Origin: Dermatemys mawii
Taxonomy: Eukaryota; Chordata; Testudines; Dermatemydidae
Length of the DNA stretch: 64,000 nt
Direction: 5' to 3'
NCBI GenBank assembly: GCA_007922305.1
Contig: ML677358.1
Location: 18,153,327-18,217,326 of the forward strand
Shown: positions 35,426-47,803 of the stretch, one piece after another
Layout of the letters: each line of letters opens with the position of its first letter
Position numbering within the stretch: the first letter of the stretch is position 1
Notes under the pieces: model-generated
Told to the model about the DNA's origin: nothing
The model's input: only the letters and a program-made list of their open reading frames with translations
Database searches by the model: none
Position numbers and translations under genes: made by a program

Positions 35426-36140
35426 GGTTTAGTGTTTTTTTCAGTATGATATTGACCTCTTACCTCAGGTATAGACTTCAGTGGGGGTTCCAACTGCTTA
35501 GCAGCTACTGGAAGTCCTTCAGAAACATCCCCGCCCCCCGCTCCCCCACCAAAAGCGTATGCTGAAGGCAAACTTTAGCCTAGTCTTATTCTTCCCTCTA
35601 CATCATTTTCTAATCTTCTGCATGAAATAATTCACAGCAATTCGCAATGAACATCCTCTTCAGTCCACAATTATCTTTGTCAATTTCACATGATGGCTAA
35701 TCGCATTTCTGCTATATCAGAGACACTAGATTTCAGGTATTCATGAAAACTGAGAATTTTGATGGTACAAAATGTTTTTAAATGAATCTATATGGCATTT
35801 TTAACAGACATGTCACGAAAGCACATTATCTTCTTTTCTTTTTTGTATTTAACATTACCAAACCACAAGAAAAGGCAGAAAGAAGGCCTGGGGGAAGCAA
35901 TTTTCCTATAATTGTAGTTTGGTGACTGGATGTCCTTTGTGCATCTGCTCCAAATATTTTGTGGTCTGTATTTATGTCTATATTTACCCAATGTATAGCT
36001 TTAAAAAGCTGATAGTAATGGAACCGTTTCATGGAACCAGCAATTTCGTGAGAATATTAATTTCCTCCAATGTGGGTTACACCCTTTGGCCCCAATCCTG
36101 AACACACTTCCACCCATGAATATTCCCACTGGTGCCCATG
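35426..36140. other. Unassigned noncoding DNA
   Basis: No supportable feature. Confidence 0.4.
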
Positions 36141-36330
36141 CACTGGACTGGTACCTAAGAGAGCTGGATTCAATTTCTAGCTCTGCTACAGACTCCCTGG
36201 GTGACCATGAGCAAGTCAGTTAATTACTATGAACCTCAGTTTCCCCATCTGTAAAAATGTGGATAAGATCATTGATGTCCCTCCTGAGGTGATGTGATGA
36301 TAAACCCGTTAAAATTTCTGAGGTGGTCAT
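36141..36330 (+). mobile_element. MIR-like SINE, plus strand
   Basis: 'GGATTCAATTTCTAGCTCTG' resembles a tRNA-type B box and following SINE segment. It is followed by the core 'GGGTGACCATGAGCAAGTCA', then 'CCTCAGTTTCCCCATCTGTA' and 'GAGGTGATGTGATGATAAA'. One of the clearest MIR copies here. Confidence 0.75.
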
Positions 36331-36594
36331 ATACTACCGTGATTAGTACCATAGAAAAGCACAAAGCATACCAGACAGATATTTAATCCACATCTTACAA
36401 AGCCATGTTCGGCAACTGTGCTGGTCATAGGCTCCCCCTGAAATCACAAAACTGTTCTGTAACAGAAGAGGCCCTGTGGGGATTTCCTGTAACTCTCCTC
36501 TGACTTCTGCTGCTTGGCATCCTATTGCTTCTACATCCTCTGCTCCTGGCACAGAGTAAATACGAGCATGTGGAAGCTCTTCTTTGTTCTGTGT

Positions 36595-36680
36595 TTTTAC
36601 AGTGCCTGGCACAGCGGGGCCCTGATCCCTGCCTGGGACTTCTGGAGGCTATCATAATATAAATACATAATAATTAATCA
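36595..36680 (+). mobile_element. SINE/LINE 3' tail fragment
   Basis: 'ACAGTGCCTGGCACAGCGGG' and 'GCCCTGATCCCTGCCTGGGA' then 'AATATAAATACATAATAA' form the kind of 3' tail that often follows MIR-like cores in reptiles. It may be a detached part of the preceding SINE. The space 36331-36594 is unassigned. Confidence 0.5.
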
Positions 36681-37064
36681 TAGTAATAAATTCCACCACA
36701 GGGCAGCAGAGAAACAAACGTACGTCACAGCCAGAACCACTGATGCAGAAGTTCACAAATACTATTGCCCCGTCCGGGGAGCAGGAGCACCTAGTTGTGT
36801 GATGGAAGATCTCGGTGGCTGTCAGTTCATTGGGCTGCAGTTAGGGAATGAACACACATTCTTAGAGATCTCAGCAGGCTTTTGAAAGCAAGGACTGGAG
36901 AATGACAGGAATGGGAAGAGGGCTACCCACTTGTCTGCTTGCAAGCAGGATAAAAAGGGGGCTCCCATACTAGGCTAAAATAAGAAGCAGCAGTAGGTTC
37001 AACAGCTGAAAACTGGAAATGGTATTTTTATTCATCATGTTTGTGACAGTAGCTCCTACGGACC

Positions 37065-37150
37065 AGCTGAGAAGCAGGCCTCATGGTGATGGGTGCTGCA
37101 CCAACACAGAGTAAGCGCCAGTCTCTGCCTGGAAGAAACTGGTCAACAAG
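37065..37150 (+). mobile_element. LINE2/SINE-like fragment
   Basis: 'GGGTGCTGCACCAACACAGA' and 'CGCCAGTCTCTGCCTGGAAG' resemble '...GTGCTGTACAAACACAGAG...CAGTCCCTGCC...'. Related to blocks at 3140 and 11394. Confidence 0.45.
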
Positions 37151-39094
37151 ACAGACGCATTGGAGAGAGGAATGGTGTGTAATACACAGCTCTTCTAGGG
37201 CTTCATTTGTAATGAGAGAGGTGCTGGGGCTCAAGCAGTTTTTTTTACATTCATAACTGATGCAGCAAGCCCAGGGCAGGCGGGGCTCCGAACCGCCAGG
37301 CCCGGGGCGGGCGGGGCTCAGCCTTGGCAAGCCCTGGCACAAATTAAGGACTGAGCTCTTCACTCTTCTCAGTTATGAAAACCTAAGTTAACTATGGGCT
37401 ACGTGTTCTGAGTTTCTAGGTTATCCTTGACTGTCCAATGAGGCTACCATATTTCACACATTCAAGTGTAGAGTGTTATTACAGGGGTTGTGGTATCCTG
37501 CCAGGTGCTGAGCATTGCTGATTCCCACTTAAACCAAGGGCAGTTTACGCTTGTGGGATTGAGCCTGGGGCTTTGGAAAGTGAATATCATTAAATAATAT
37601 CCAAAACAGAGTCAATGAAGTTTGAAGGAAAACCTCCTTATTCCTTTAAAAGAGCTTCTATCATTGTTATTATGAAAAAAGTATCATATGGGATGTACTG
37701 CATAGGACACCGAAGAAATATATGTTTACTTTCCCTAATATAATACGCCAGGCCAAACATATGTGTTGCCTGTTCTTTATATAAAACATTGTGCATTAGA
37801 AAGCTCTAGTTCTATTGATTAGGTTTCGCCTCTTGGTCACAGAGAACCAGAGCCACCACAAGTGGTATCATCCCCTTCATGTCAGTTGTTGTTTCCTCGA
37901 GCAAACCTGTTATTCCATGGCTTGTAAGGGGATTGATACAAAAAGCATCTGATAGGAGGTTAGAGTGGTGGTGGCTAAAAGGATCCATTGTGATTTATGC
38001 AATGCACATTGGTAGACAGCTGATGTGAAGTCAACAGCTGAAGGGCAATGAATAATTCAGCGCTTGGATCCATCACATCATCTCTCTTGCCATGTTATTG
38101 CTATTTTTACGTAATTGCAAAGTGAAAAATAAATTGATGTCATAAATAAACCGGTGTCATTTGTCTTGAAATGCATTTAAGACTTATAGGTCCATTCCTC
38201 CTGTTTGGGAGCCCGCCGCAATCTTTACTGGATGCAAAATTAAAAATGTGTCCTTATTAATAGCTTGCATAGGGATAGATTATGCCATCAATGCGGCATG
38301 ACACCTTTTACCTCCATGTTTGTAACTTGCATTGATGGAGGATGATGTCTCTGAATAGCTTCTTTAGAGCATTTGAATTGCCTTTCCCCCTGCGCTTCAC
38401 TATCAAAGCCTTAATGCAGAGCTGGATCAGCGGTGTCAGAGTGCATCACAATGGAGGATATTTTTATTACCTTGAATAGTCATGGATAAAATAATGTCAG
38501 CAGTCAGGGTTTAAATCCCTTTCAGTTGCCAGGTGTGAGGGAGCAGTTTGGTTTTGGATAGAATAATGCAAATCATTTGGCAGGTTGAGCGGGTAACACT
38601 TAATTACTTATTTCTTTGCCATGAAAGATGGGCCCAACCTAAGAAGTTTAAGCAGAATATATTTCACCTCTGTGCAGCGCACCGGCATACGGAGTGTGGA
38701 CTACTAAAGCCCATCAGGATTGACATGAGCTTTAAGTTGTGCAAAGTGTGCTGTCTTTTGTTCTTTACACAACAAACATAACAGGGTTCAAATAGCAATG
38801 TTTACTGAATATACACAACATGCAAAGTCTAGCTATTTATACACACTGTTGCTTTTGGATGGGTTCTGTAGCTTCTTACACATGGAGCATGGTGAGTGCC
38901 AGTTGAGGGCTCGGGATTCTACCCTATTGCTATACACTTCACATAGGTTTTACACGGGTTTTCTGCAGAAAGTTAAAATTCACCCCGAGTGAATTGGACC
39001 TGAAACTGAATTTCACCACTGTTCTTGGAGACCTGGGTATGGGATGACAGGTCAGCTCTTCTCAAGGTACATTTCATGATGGAGCTGTAAATTC
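37151..39094. other. Unassigned noncoding DNA
   Basis: A GC-rich patch at 37260-37320 has two 'GGGCGGGGCT'-like units, matching a minus-strand frame without a recognised domain. The stretch 38075-38340 is repeat-free; see findings. Confidence 0.4.
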
Positions 39095-39245
39095 CACCTC
39101 AAGTAGACATACCCACACTAGGTCTGATTGAGCTAGCTTGTTAAAAATAGCAGCAGGAGAGACTAGCTGCCCTATATACATGCCCAGTGTCTCAGACTCA
39201 GAGCAGCTAGCCCCTCTTGCTTGTGTGGCAACACTTCTCTTTTTA
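39095..39245. mobile_element. hAT-like MITE fragment
   Basis: 'CAAGTAGACATACCCACAC' and 'TTGAGCTAGCTTGTTAAAAA' followed by 'GACTAGCTGCCCTATATACA' resemble turtle MITEs that end in 'TGTAGACATACCC'. Ends not confirmed. Confidence 0.35.
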
Positions 39246-40564
39246 GCGTGCTGTCTTGATCAGTGCTAACACAGGTATGTTTTCCAAGCTGGAATTTACT
39301 CCTCTCACTCAAAACATAGAGGTCTGGAAGTTTGGATCCAGATCCGTAAAGTTCTGGAGGGAGGTGAAGGAAGAAGAGTCAGCTCCATTCTTCTCATTCA
39401 GTCCCATCTTGTGTTTCTTCTTCATCCTCTCCCCACTCATTTTGGATCATGCCCTTGTCTTTTCATGTAACTTTCAGGCAGTCAAAATGCCCTGGATGGT
39501 TAGGAGGCTGGAATACCAGACTCATGCCACTTACGTGAAAATACAAAAGTACAAATACTTTGTGCTTTTCTTACTTACTTTATTTCTGTGTTCACAGAAG
39601 AAAATTTATCTTTAATGTCTCTTTAAATATCTGAAGTAGCCTGACAGATGTATCTGGTTTAGGTCTCGGATTTTCTAGTCATCCTAAAATGAGCCACAGT
39701 CCCTCCTCTGTTCTTCACTTTGTCCTTCAGCCTAGCTGAACATGTTGCCAATGTGAGCAAAGGCTATTTCTTAGCAAAATTCTGACTCAACAGTGTAGGC
39801 CTTTCAAAGAAGAATGAATGCAATCTGTGAACTGGATTGGCAATGCAGACAGATTAGAAGAAATGCTATGCAATGCCTGGTACGTGGCATTTTAATGTGT
39901 AAAGATGATTGCTTTTAGAAAGGAGACAATAGGTTTAGCGCAGAGGTGACAAAACATATTCTTCCCCCCTTTCCTCTTGGTAAACAAACTTCTTTCAGAA
40001 ATGAAATGAAGCCATATTATGCAACAGTGATCGGAAAGGGAAGACAGGGTATTGGTACTTTCCTCCAGCTAACAGGATAACTGAGATTTACCAGCAGGAG
40101 TGAGTGGGCTGCCGGGACCTACCATTGCACTTTGTATTGTCAGGCCTCACGTTTTCAAAGACCTGCTGCCAAAATTCAAGAGCTCCGCATTTCCATCTGT
40201 GCCATTAGCTTCTCTCTTCAGCCCAGGCCACGTAGAGGATCCTCAGGCTTGGTCAGTGCTCCAAGGGGCACAGAGGTCCTTTAAGATGGAATAAGAGGAA
40301 ATGGGGGGTCTAGGAGAGAAGCAGGGAGCTACTGAACTCAAAGAGGATGAAAGGAGAGAACCTGGAATAAAAGAGTGAGGTATTGTAAAGGGCAAAGGGG
40401 ACTTGGAATGGAGAGACAAGGAGAGAAAGGATCCTGGGAAGAGCTAGAAGGAAAGAATGAGGTACACATGGGCTCGGAACAGAGGAGAGGAGGCTGCAGA
40501 AGTGAGTAGGAGGCGGGGGGGGGGGAAGGTTTATGGGGCACCAGGTAGAGTGTGGTGTTGGGGC
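39246..40564. other. Unassigned noncoding DNA
   Basis: The 119-codon frame at 39256-39615 has no recognised domain. A purine-rich stretch runs 40290-40540 and includes the G-run at 40515-40525. Confidence 0.4.
40515..40525 (+). repeat. Poly-G tract, 11 G
   Basis: Eleven G within a purine-rich strand segment. Confidence 0.85.
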
Positions 40565-40905
40565 TTCTTTGTTGATCGAGTCTTGTTGCTCAGAGTGGCC
40601 AAGTCACAAACCATCAACCCCAAGAGTTCAACAGTCACGAGCCAGGGCTCAAAAAATTGGAAGATTAACATAAAACTCCTGAGATTTCTTTTTTAAATTA
40701 CAAATGCCTTTGGGCCTTCTCAGGTTTGAACCTTGGAGAGTCTCATTTTCAAGCTTTTCTCCACAATCCTGTGGACTAGAAACTTACCCTTTTTCTCGCA
40801 CTTTACTAAAACCACCAGCTTTCAGAAGACTGGGAATTAAAATCACAGTTAAAACCCTGGGGCAGGGGAGGGTGAGAATTTTGAGAATCCAGGCAACCTT
40901 GTTCC
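40565..40905 (+). mobile_element. Interspersed repeat related to 39-465
   Basis: 'GCCAGGGCTCAAAAAATTGG', 'AACTCCTGAGATTTCTTTTT', 'TTTTCAAGCTTTTCTCCACA' and 'TGTGGACTAGAAACTTACCC' recall a turtle/crocodilian repeat ending in 'TTGGCAACACTG'. The corresponding end here is degraded ('CAGGCAACCTTG'). Its arm resembles the left arm at 39-240 read in reverse. Confidence 0.5.
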
Positions 40906-41444
40906 ATTGTAAACTTTTTTGCTTTATTTATTACCACTGCTGCGGTTTTTCCTCTGCAGCATCTGTGCCTTTAAGACAGCTTCTTTGGCTCTCTCCACTC
41001 CTGTGACAATGCCCCCTTCCCTTCTGCCCTGAGGCCCAGTTTCACCACAGGAGCTCCTGGTCTTTTTGTGAGCCAGGGCCTTTTCTGCCCTCTTATTCTC
41101 TCAGTCCTTTCTGTGCAGCCCTGTCTGTAAAGCTTCTTCTGGGGCCTGCCCCAGGGCCTGGGGGTAAAGAATCAACCCCTGACTCTCACCACAGGAGGGT
41201 CACGATCTCATCTTTTTCTAGCTTGCGGGCGGGAGCCAGTCCTGTTAAGCTGTGTGGCGAGCAGGAAACAGGACGCTCAGACTGTTACCGGGGCTGGCCA
41301 GCTCCAAGTGAGTCAGTCCACAGATCAAAGAACCCACGGCCACCTTTACTTTTACTCGCATAACCCACTCCACCACAGCATGGGTCATTGTTTTCTTAAA
41401 TCCACCTCTGAGGATAAGGCCCTACTATAGCTGCCAACTGGTGG
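40906..41444. other. Unassigned, moderately GC-rich noncoding DNA
   Basis: No CpG-dense promoter-like sequence or exon is supportable. Confidence 0.35.
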
Positions 41445-41600
41445 AGTTACTCCTTTAACTCAGGTGGAAGAGGCTTCTGTTTTGTCACTGACAGTCCTGG
41501 ATTCAAACCCAACTTGCAGCCCAGATGAGGAGGTGGTTGTTCCACACAGCTGGTGTTATAAGTGTAGCATTGCCTGTAATGGCTCCATCCTGCCAATCCC
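41445..41600 (+). mobile_element. tRNA-headed SINE
   Basis: A tRNA-like polymerase III promoter is visible. 'TAACTCAGGTGGAAGAGGC' (41456-41474) resembles an A box, and 'GGATTCAAACC' (41499-41509) matches a B box about 30 bases later. The sequence does not fold convincingly as a tRNA and continues into unrelated DNA, so a SINE head is preferred. The 3' boundary is uncertain. Confidence 0.55.
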
Positions 41601-43937
41601 TGTGGAACCTCACTGATCTGAGGTCTGCAACTCACAAACACATAGATGCACTCGTCAGCTCCAGCCTCTCAGATCCATGTGGCTTTCAGTTTATTGTGTA
41701 AGGCTTTGCAGTTTGGATTAGCGAGGTCCCTCTGTACTTGTTTGCAAAAGGCAATTCCATTCTTTGCATATTTTGCACCCAAAATAAATACTTCAATATT
41801 TATTTTTCAAAGAATAAAATTTTAAGACTGGAGACCAGATGGCATGCACTAGTAACCTTACAATAGCAAACCAGCATGAATGCAAATTGAATCGGGGGAA
41901 TCTGTAAGGAAACGAAGTTTGTTCCTGGCTTTTTAAAAATTAGATAATATGAAAACGACATTGTTGGTGTCCGTCTAAAATATTTCTTAAAAAAAAAAAA
42001 AAGATCTCAGGCAGATAAACTCCTTCTGCTCACCCCCATAGATCTGTTTCAGGTTCAGTAATGTTTAGATGAAGATAAACGTTAAGGCTTCAGTAATTTT
42101 CATGGAGTGCAGTGTTGCTAATCTTGAAAGTACTTAATTATGGTCTTGGGCTTAAGGAAAAAATTTCCTCAGTCCATTATTGCCATGTTTTATAAGTGCC
42201 AAGTTTCCAAGTATTTTCACAAGTATTTCCAAGTACATACATCACGTTAAAGTGGTTTTTCTAATTTCTCTCCATTAACGGATAAACTATGCGGGGCTTT
42301 TAGGGCAAAGGGGAGAGACGAGGTGGGGAGGAAACACAAAGATAATTTCTTTAGTTTATATGCAAAGCTTCCCTGAAATCCACTGCATTCCCTTTCTTGT
42401 GGCTGGCCATACAAAAAGTAAACCAGAGCTGTCACCTGAACCTTATTTCAGTCCATGCAGCTTTATCACTAAGGAACTGTATACTCCAATATAGGGCTAG
42501 GTGAGAAGAAACTAATCCAAACCAGTAGTTGATCCTTGATTTTTACCCCGATGATTAATTTCATACAGTTCCATGGAAAGCTACATAGACACTCCCGATG
42601 TGTATAATAAGGTCATTTCAAGTGCACATTCACTGGACTCTGCTCCCTCTCTCTCTCGGCATCTCTTCAGGGCAGTAAACAAAAGTCAGCTCTCTTTCAT
42701 ACCGTAGTCATTTGCATAAATATTAAGAGCAAAATCCAACCCAATATTTGTGCTCTTATTAGCATAATGATGTGTGTTAATGTGGAGAACAAACATGTGT
42801 TTCCTATAAGAATGTTGTTAAAGGGTGGTTTTTTTTAAAAGTCGCTGTCAAACACTTTCTTTTTAGCAGGATTGTATCGCTGAAACCAAAACATCAGTGA
42901 AATTGCCTGTCCTAATGTTTCCAATCTGGTGCAAGTCCCCTCGGTGAATGACAAACGTTTAAGATGGCTATGCCAAGAAAAACACATCAGGTCTGCCGAT
43001 CACAGAACCAGGGGCCGCATGAACATAACTATTGTGGCTCGGCGCAAATCAGAATGAACAATGGGTTATTTTACTTAGCAGAGATTCAGCTTTTATTGCC
43101 ATTAACATGCAGTATTAACACAAATTGTACAGCCCAGGTTCCTAGCTCTCAGGCCCCAATCTTAGCTCCTACATACAACATTTTCATTGATCCTTATCTT
43201 GAGAAGCAGATTGTTTTGCTTCTAGGATTATAATCTTCCTTAAGAGAGTGATCAGTGTAACCCTTGTTCTTTCCTCAAGCACAAAGGATACACTAATTAA
43301 AAATGTTCTGAAGCTGCTACTGCTTTTTCTTCACATTATAAGTCTAAAAGATGTTCACCACTTCTGCAGTGAGGAAAGGAATTCCCAATAACACACGAGT
43401 TCATAGTCAATAATTTAAGGTCAGGAGAAACATTGCAAGTTGGTTTTCTTTTTGTTCTTATTGCTAACAAGCACAAGGAAAACACACCAGTAATATAACG
43501 CTTTCAAGCAAATCCCATTCCTGGGGGTGGGAGAGAGATGGAGCATTTAGTTCAAATCTATAATGCAACACACAAATCAGGATGCAAAAATAATTGGTTT
43601 ATGGCAAAGTAAAATTCTTTGGTAAGATGGGATCAGTGCCTATATGCCTAAGGACAGTATTTATTTAGCCCTTTGATCCTAACTTATGGAACAATAGCCT
43701 CAAACTTTATATAACATTAATTATGAGAGCATTTTTATATAGCTATCCATTTTTTATGCTTATAAGAACTTAAGATGATACCTTTCCCAAGATCTAGGTA
43801 TCTTGGCAAAGGGATAAATCCATCAACAAACTCCACTGTACACTGTCAATCACCAGCTAAAACTTCACAGCCAAAGAAGATCGAATACCCCACTGCACAC
43901 AGAGCTCTGAGGCAACTGCCTCCTTCTCAGAAGCCTC
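41601..43937. other. Unassigned noncoding DNA
   Basis: Includes a 14-A run at 41989-42002. The section 42690-42960 is repeat-free; see findings. No exon recognised. Confidence 0.4.
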
Positions 43938-44278
43938 AGGGCACGTCTACACGACAAAACTAAGTCAACCAAAGTCACATCGACATACAGCCACCGCGGT
44001 AATTGAATCGTTTTTGCATGCTAGGCTACAATCCTTGTGTCAGCTGTGTGCGTTCTCACTAGGAGCACTTGCACCGATTTAACTGTCAGTGTGGGGCATT
44101 GTGGGATGGCTTCTGAAAGGCAGCAACAGTTGATGTCAGCAACGCAGTGTCTACACTGATGCTGTGTTGACCTGACTATATCAAGCTAAGTGCTATGCTT
44201 CTCGCGGAGGTGGAGTTATTAAACTGGTGTGTTGGGCGATTTATACTGATGGGAGCTACTGTAGTGTAGACCAGGCCT
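43938..44278. mobile_element. 341-bp hAT-like MITE, ends related to 33041
   Basis: The left end 'AGGGCACGTCTACAC' and the reverse complement of the right end, 'AGGCCTGGTCTACAC', agree at 12 of 15. The interior has 'GTGTGGGGCATTGTGGGATG', which I recall in turtle MITEs. Flanks show no convincing target duplication, so precise ends may be off by a few bases. Confidence 0.65.
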
Positions 44279-44374
44279 TCATGAAAAGATTCATTTTACA
44301 AGGTGCCTTAAGGGCTAATAAATCTGGGCTATCTATATACTTATATGTCCATAATACCTGAGTGCGTAACACCC

Positions 44375-44485
44375 AGGTGAGGTAGGAAAGTGCTGTTATC
44401 CCCACAATAAGTCTGTGGCAGAGCCCAATTGAGCCCAGTTTTGCATTGTCTAGCCTGTGCTCTATCCACTAAACAATCCATCCTC
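44375..44485 (-). mobile_element. MIR/tRNA-SINE relic, minus strand
   Basis: 'GTGCTGTTATCCCCACAATA', 'GTCTGTGGCAGAGCCCAATT' and 'GTGCTCTATCCACTAAACAA' are in the order of a reversed tRNA-derived SINE. Confidence 0.55.
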
Positions 44486-44530
44486 TGCTGTTTCTAGTTG
44501 AGGTGGGGCATAAGTTCCCAAAGCTGAGGG

Positions 44531-44549
44531 ACTCACTCACTCACTCACC
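44531..44549 (+). repeat. (ACTC)n microsatellite
   Basis: Nearly five perfect ACTC units. Confidence 0.8.
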
Positions 44550-46104
44550 AGTGCCCTGGTGACGACTTCCTCTCTGTTAAATCAAGGGAACTCTGTCTCA
44601 GGCATCTCTACTGATCTCAGCTACAGCTGAATGGCATAAGTAAGTCTATTGTAGTTGTAAGTCCTAAGCCAGAAAGATAAAACCCATCCCGTCACTCTGT
44701 GCCTAGGTATATGGAGGACAGGTGTGTAAGGCCTATGTATAAAATGCATGCATCTTTTATAACACAATTAGGATTCTCAAGTATTAATACTGAGTTGGTA
44801 ATGACTTTAGAGCTGCCCAAATATGAGAGTTCAAATTGCACTGAGGAATTCCCCTTCCTCTTTATTACAGTTCTAAAGGATCCCTTTTTATAATGAGATC
44901 TTCATTTGCCTGCCTGTGCTATGGCATAATTAGAGCCTGTGACTCTTCACTTTTCAAACTGCCGTGTCAGAGTAGCGAGGGTCAGGATGTAAGATCTGAA
45001 CAGCTGAGCTGGGCTTTTAGCTTCGGAGCAGGACCTCAGTTCTGTAGTTCCAGGGCTTCCCCACTTCTGTCTGGCAAATAGAATATTCGACCTTCATCCA
45101 CGGTCTTTGGAGAAAGGAGGCTTTTTCCTCTTTGACGCTCTCTCCTGAACTGTGCTGTAGCTGAGGATCTGGAAGAATTAAATTACGTTGCTTTTGCTGC
45201 CATTAAAAAGCGAGAGAGAGAGAGAAATTGTTATGTCTGGCTCCCTTTCTTTGCCAGATTCTTCATTTAATTGTTTTCTAATTTGAAGAAAACCACAAAT
45301 GACAAAATGAAATTGCTAGAAATATAAATCCAAGAGTTCAATTGCTCTTGTCAGATTTCTCGTTCACAAACCACCACACTGTGATTCTGCACATCTGACC
45401 AAGAAACAAGGGAGAATTGGACAGACGATGATGATTTCTCTCTCCCACCACATCCACAGGCCCACTTGCACACGCTCATTTGTTTAAAAATACCCAGAAA
45501 CCTTGAAAGATGCTGCCTTTGTGGACTAGGGTCTGACAGTTGCAGATATTTCAAGTACATTCCAGCACGATGTTCCTCAGAATAAACAATCACAGGAGAT
45601 GGAGAATCCAGTGCTGAGCCAGTTGAAGAGTTTAAACAAAGACCCAGCTAGGTAAATGCAGTGTAGGTTAAATCCATCAAGCTCATTACACTACCAATTG
45701 TAAGGTGACTTTTTTTGTCATTAGGTGATGGCCAAATGTTTGTGAATCCTGAAAGCTTCATGAGTTTTAGCACGAGCGGTTAATTCATCATCTGAAAATG
45801 CATTATAGCAGTCTATTACTAGTTGTCAGATATTCCCCTGGTTGTTTCTTTTTTAAAGAAAACTTTCATCCAATCAGTTAGCAAAAATAATACCACGTGA
45901 CTTGGACAACCAATCACTCAACTCAAAAACTACCCAGGTGTGACACCCTCTAACATTTGAAGGGAGACTTGCTCATGGGCATGCTCCTTTTGGCAGTGGA
46001 ACAGGCCAAGTTAGGAAGCCCTGCTGAGGTTACTCAGGGGAGGAACTGTTCCCTGTGGTGAGTAAGACTTGCACAGTTGTACCCTATAATGCCTAGTAAA
46101 TATT
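44550..46104. other. Unassigned noncoding DNA
   Basis: Contains a (GA)7 run at 45212-45225; otherwise nothing supportable. Confidence 0.4.
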
Positions 46105-46280
46105 CAAAGCAAACAGCTAATGAACAACAAATAGCTTTGACGAATAAACTGTTGGCATTGGTTAATATTTATGAATAATGAAACTGTGGTTAGTTTACGG
46201 ATTATTTCCTAACCCAAAAGATGGTCAACGTTCGAAATGAATAGTATTTGTAACCAGCTCTACTCGCGAATGAAACAACT
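46105..46280 (-). repeat. AT-rich repeat, reverse of the 8165 class
   Basis: Ends 'GTAACCAGCTCTACTCGCGA', the reverse complement of 'AGAGCTGGTTAC'. Preceded by alternating 'TATTTATGAATAATGAAAC' words. Confidence 0.4.
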
Positions 46281-47683
46281 GCTCCACACTCATTTCCCCT
46301 CCTAAATTGCGGGAATTATGGGCACAATACTGAGCCTCGCTAGGCCCTTTTGCACTGTCCTGTCTCAAACAACCAGCTGGGCATCCCCTTGGCGTAGGGA
46401 AAGGCCCAGATGATTTAATGCTGGTTAGCCAACAGTGGAACCCTCTGCTCCCAGCCCCTATTCTAGAGTTAGAGCATGGCCACTGCACGCTGCACTCTGG
46501 CAACTCTTGCCTGGCAGAGGGCCCCAGGGGAGCCTTTACTTCCAGGGATGTAGTTTAGGGCAGTCCCAAGGCTGTTCTAAACAATGCTGAAGACCTAACC
46601 AGCCCTCAGCTGCCCCAGGATTGTAGAACTGAAGCTTCTCCACCACCAGAGACTAGGTTGATCCCCATCTCCCTTACTGTTACCAAGTCATTTTTAAGGA
46701 CAGTTCAGAGTGATGCTTGAGGGGGACTAAACATCTAGAGTGGAGTATTGTCAAAATGCTTGACAAAGCTGGTTGTTTTGTTTTTGGTTTCATTGCCATG
46801 GAGCTTTTTCAACCAAGCTAAACATTGCACGTGATATGACTTAAACACAGGACAGCAAGAAAAGACCGGAGCCCTATGGGGGCAAAGAGCAGACCAGCCG
46901 ACAAGCACTGATAGAAACCGCAGCTGTCACGGAGGAGATAGAAATTAAAAAACAAAAAGCTTGGCACGCCCTCAGGGACGAGGGCTGCTGTTGCTCCAAA
47001 TGCCAACAGCTTTTCAAACCTAAACCACAGCTATAAAATATGAAATATAACGAACAAAAGTTGGCATCTGCCCATGTATAGCTGTCAGCCTAATAAAAAC
47101 AAAACTAACTGGCAGCTGGCACTTAGGTGCTAGGAGACGCCAGCATGAGACTCTCACAGAACAAAACTTTCCTTTGCCTTCCATGCATTGGGTTTTGCAT
47201 GGCTTTTAAATGTTTGGTTGGATTTTGTCCTACTCACCAGCATGGAGGCCTAATGGGCAGGGAGATGTGCTGTCCCAACACAGCCTCCACAGCCGTATTG
47301 TAATAACCAAGCCTTGTATACCCGCTACTCCCTTCCACTTTGTATAGGCAGACAGGAAGTGGATGGAAAGAGGCAGAAAGTGGGCGGGGCCTTTGACTCC
47401 ACCTCCCCCGTGCTCCCAGTGCACCAGCCCAAGCAGTTGAACTAGTGCAGGCCAGGGATATCGATTTGCTGCTGGTACAGATCAAGCAGGAGAACCAATT
47501 TGCTTCCTTGATGTAGCAAGTGAGAGAAGAGGGAGCCATGGTTTCCGCTCTGTGCTACTGCTGGGGGAAGAGCAGCAATATGCCACCGTTCTTTAACTGG
47601 GACAGATTGTAAAGGCAGAATCCGAGAGTGCAACACAATGCACTTTTGTCACGGGCACCATATTTTATCACCTGCTTACCTGG
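46281..47683. other. Unassigned noncoding DNA
   Basis: Two overlapping minus-strand frames at 47230-47539 have no recognised domain. The stretch 47000-47160 appears repeat-free. Confidence 0.35.
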
Positions 47684-47803
47684 GGGCCTGGTTCTACTAT
47701 TCCGGATGAGTAGCCCTTTACTATTCAAGTAGTCCTGTGGAAACGAATGGAGCTGCTTGTAGAGTAAAGTACGTATGGGTGTATGGGTGTCAAAATCAGA
47801 CCC
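47684..47803. mobile_element. Inverted-repeat MITE, 'GGGCCTGGTTC' type
   Basis: 'GGGCCTGGTTCTACTATTCC' at the left and 'TCAAAATCAGACCC' at the right form diverged terminal repeats. The interior has 'GAGTAGCCCTTTACTATTCA' and 'TAGAGTAAAGTACG', which can pair. Confidence 0.5.

Noticed and set aside
37255..37325. GC-box pair 'GGGCGGGGCT' as a promoter
   Set aside because: Only about 60 bases of GC-rich sequence with no CpG island, no downstream exon and no TATA or initiator context.
41445..41520. Possible tRNA gene from A and B box matches
   Set aside because: No convincing acceptor or anticodon stem was found; better explained as a tRNA-derived SINE head.
43938..44286. Target-site duplication around the second hAT-like MITE
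   Set aside because: Flanks GAAGCCTC and TCATGAAA do not match in any nearby register, so no duplication was claimed.
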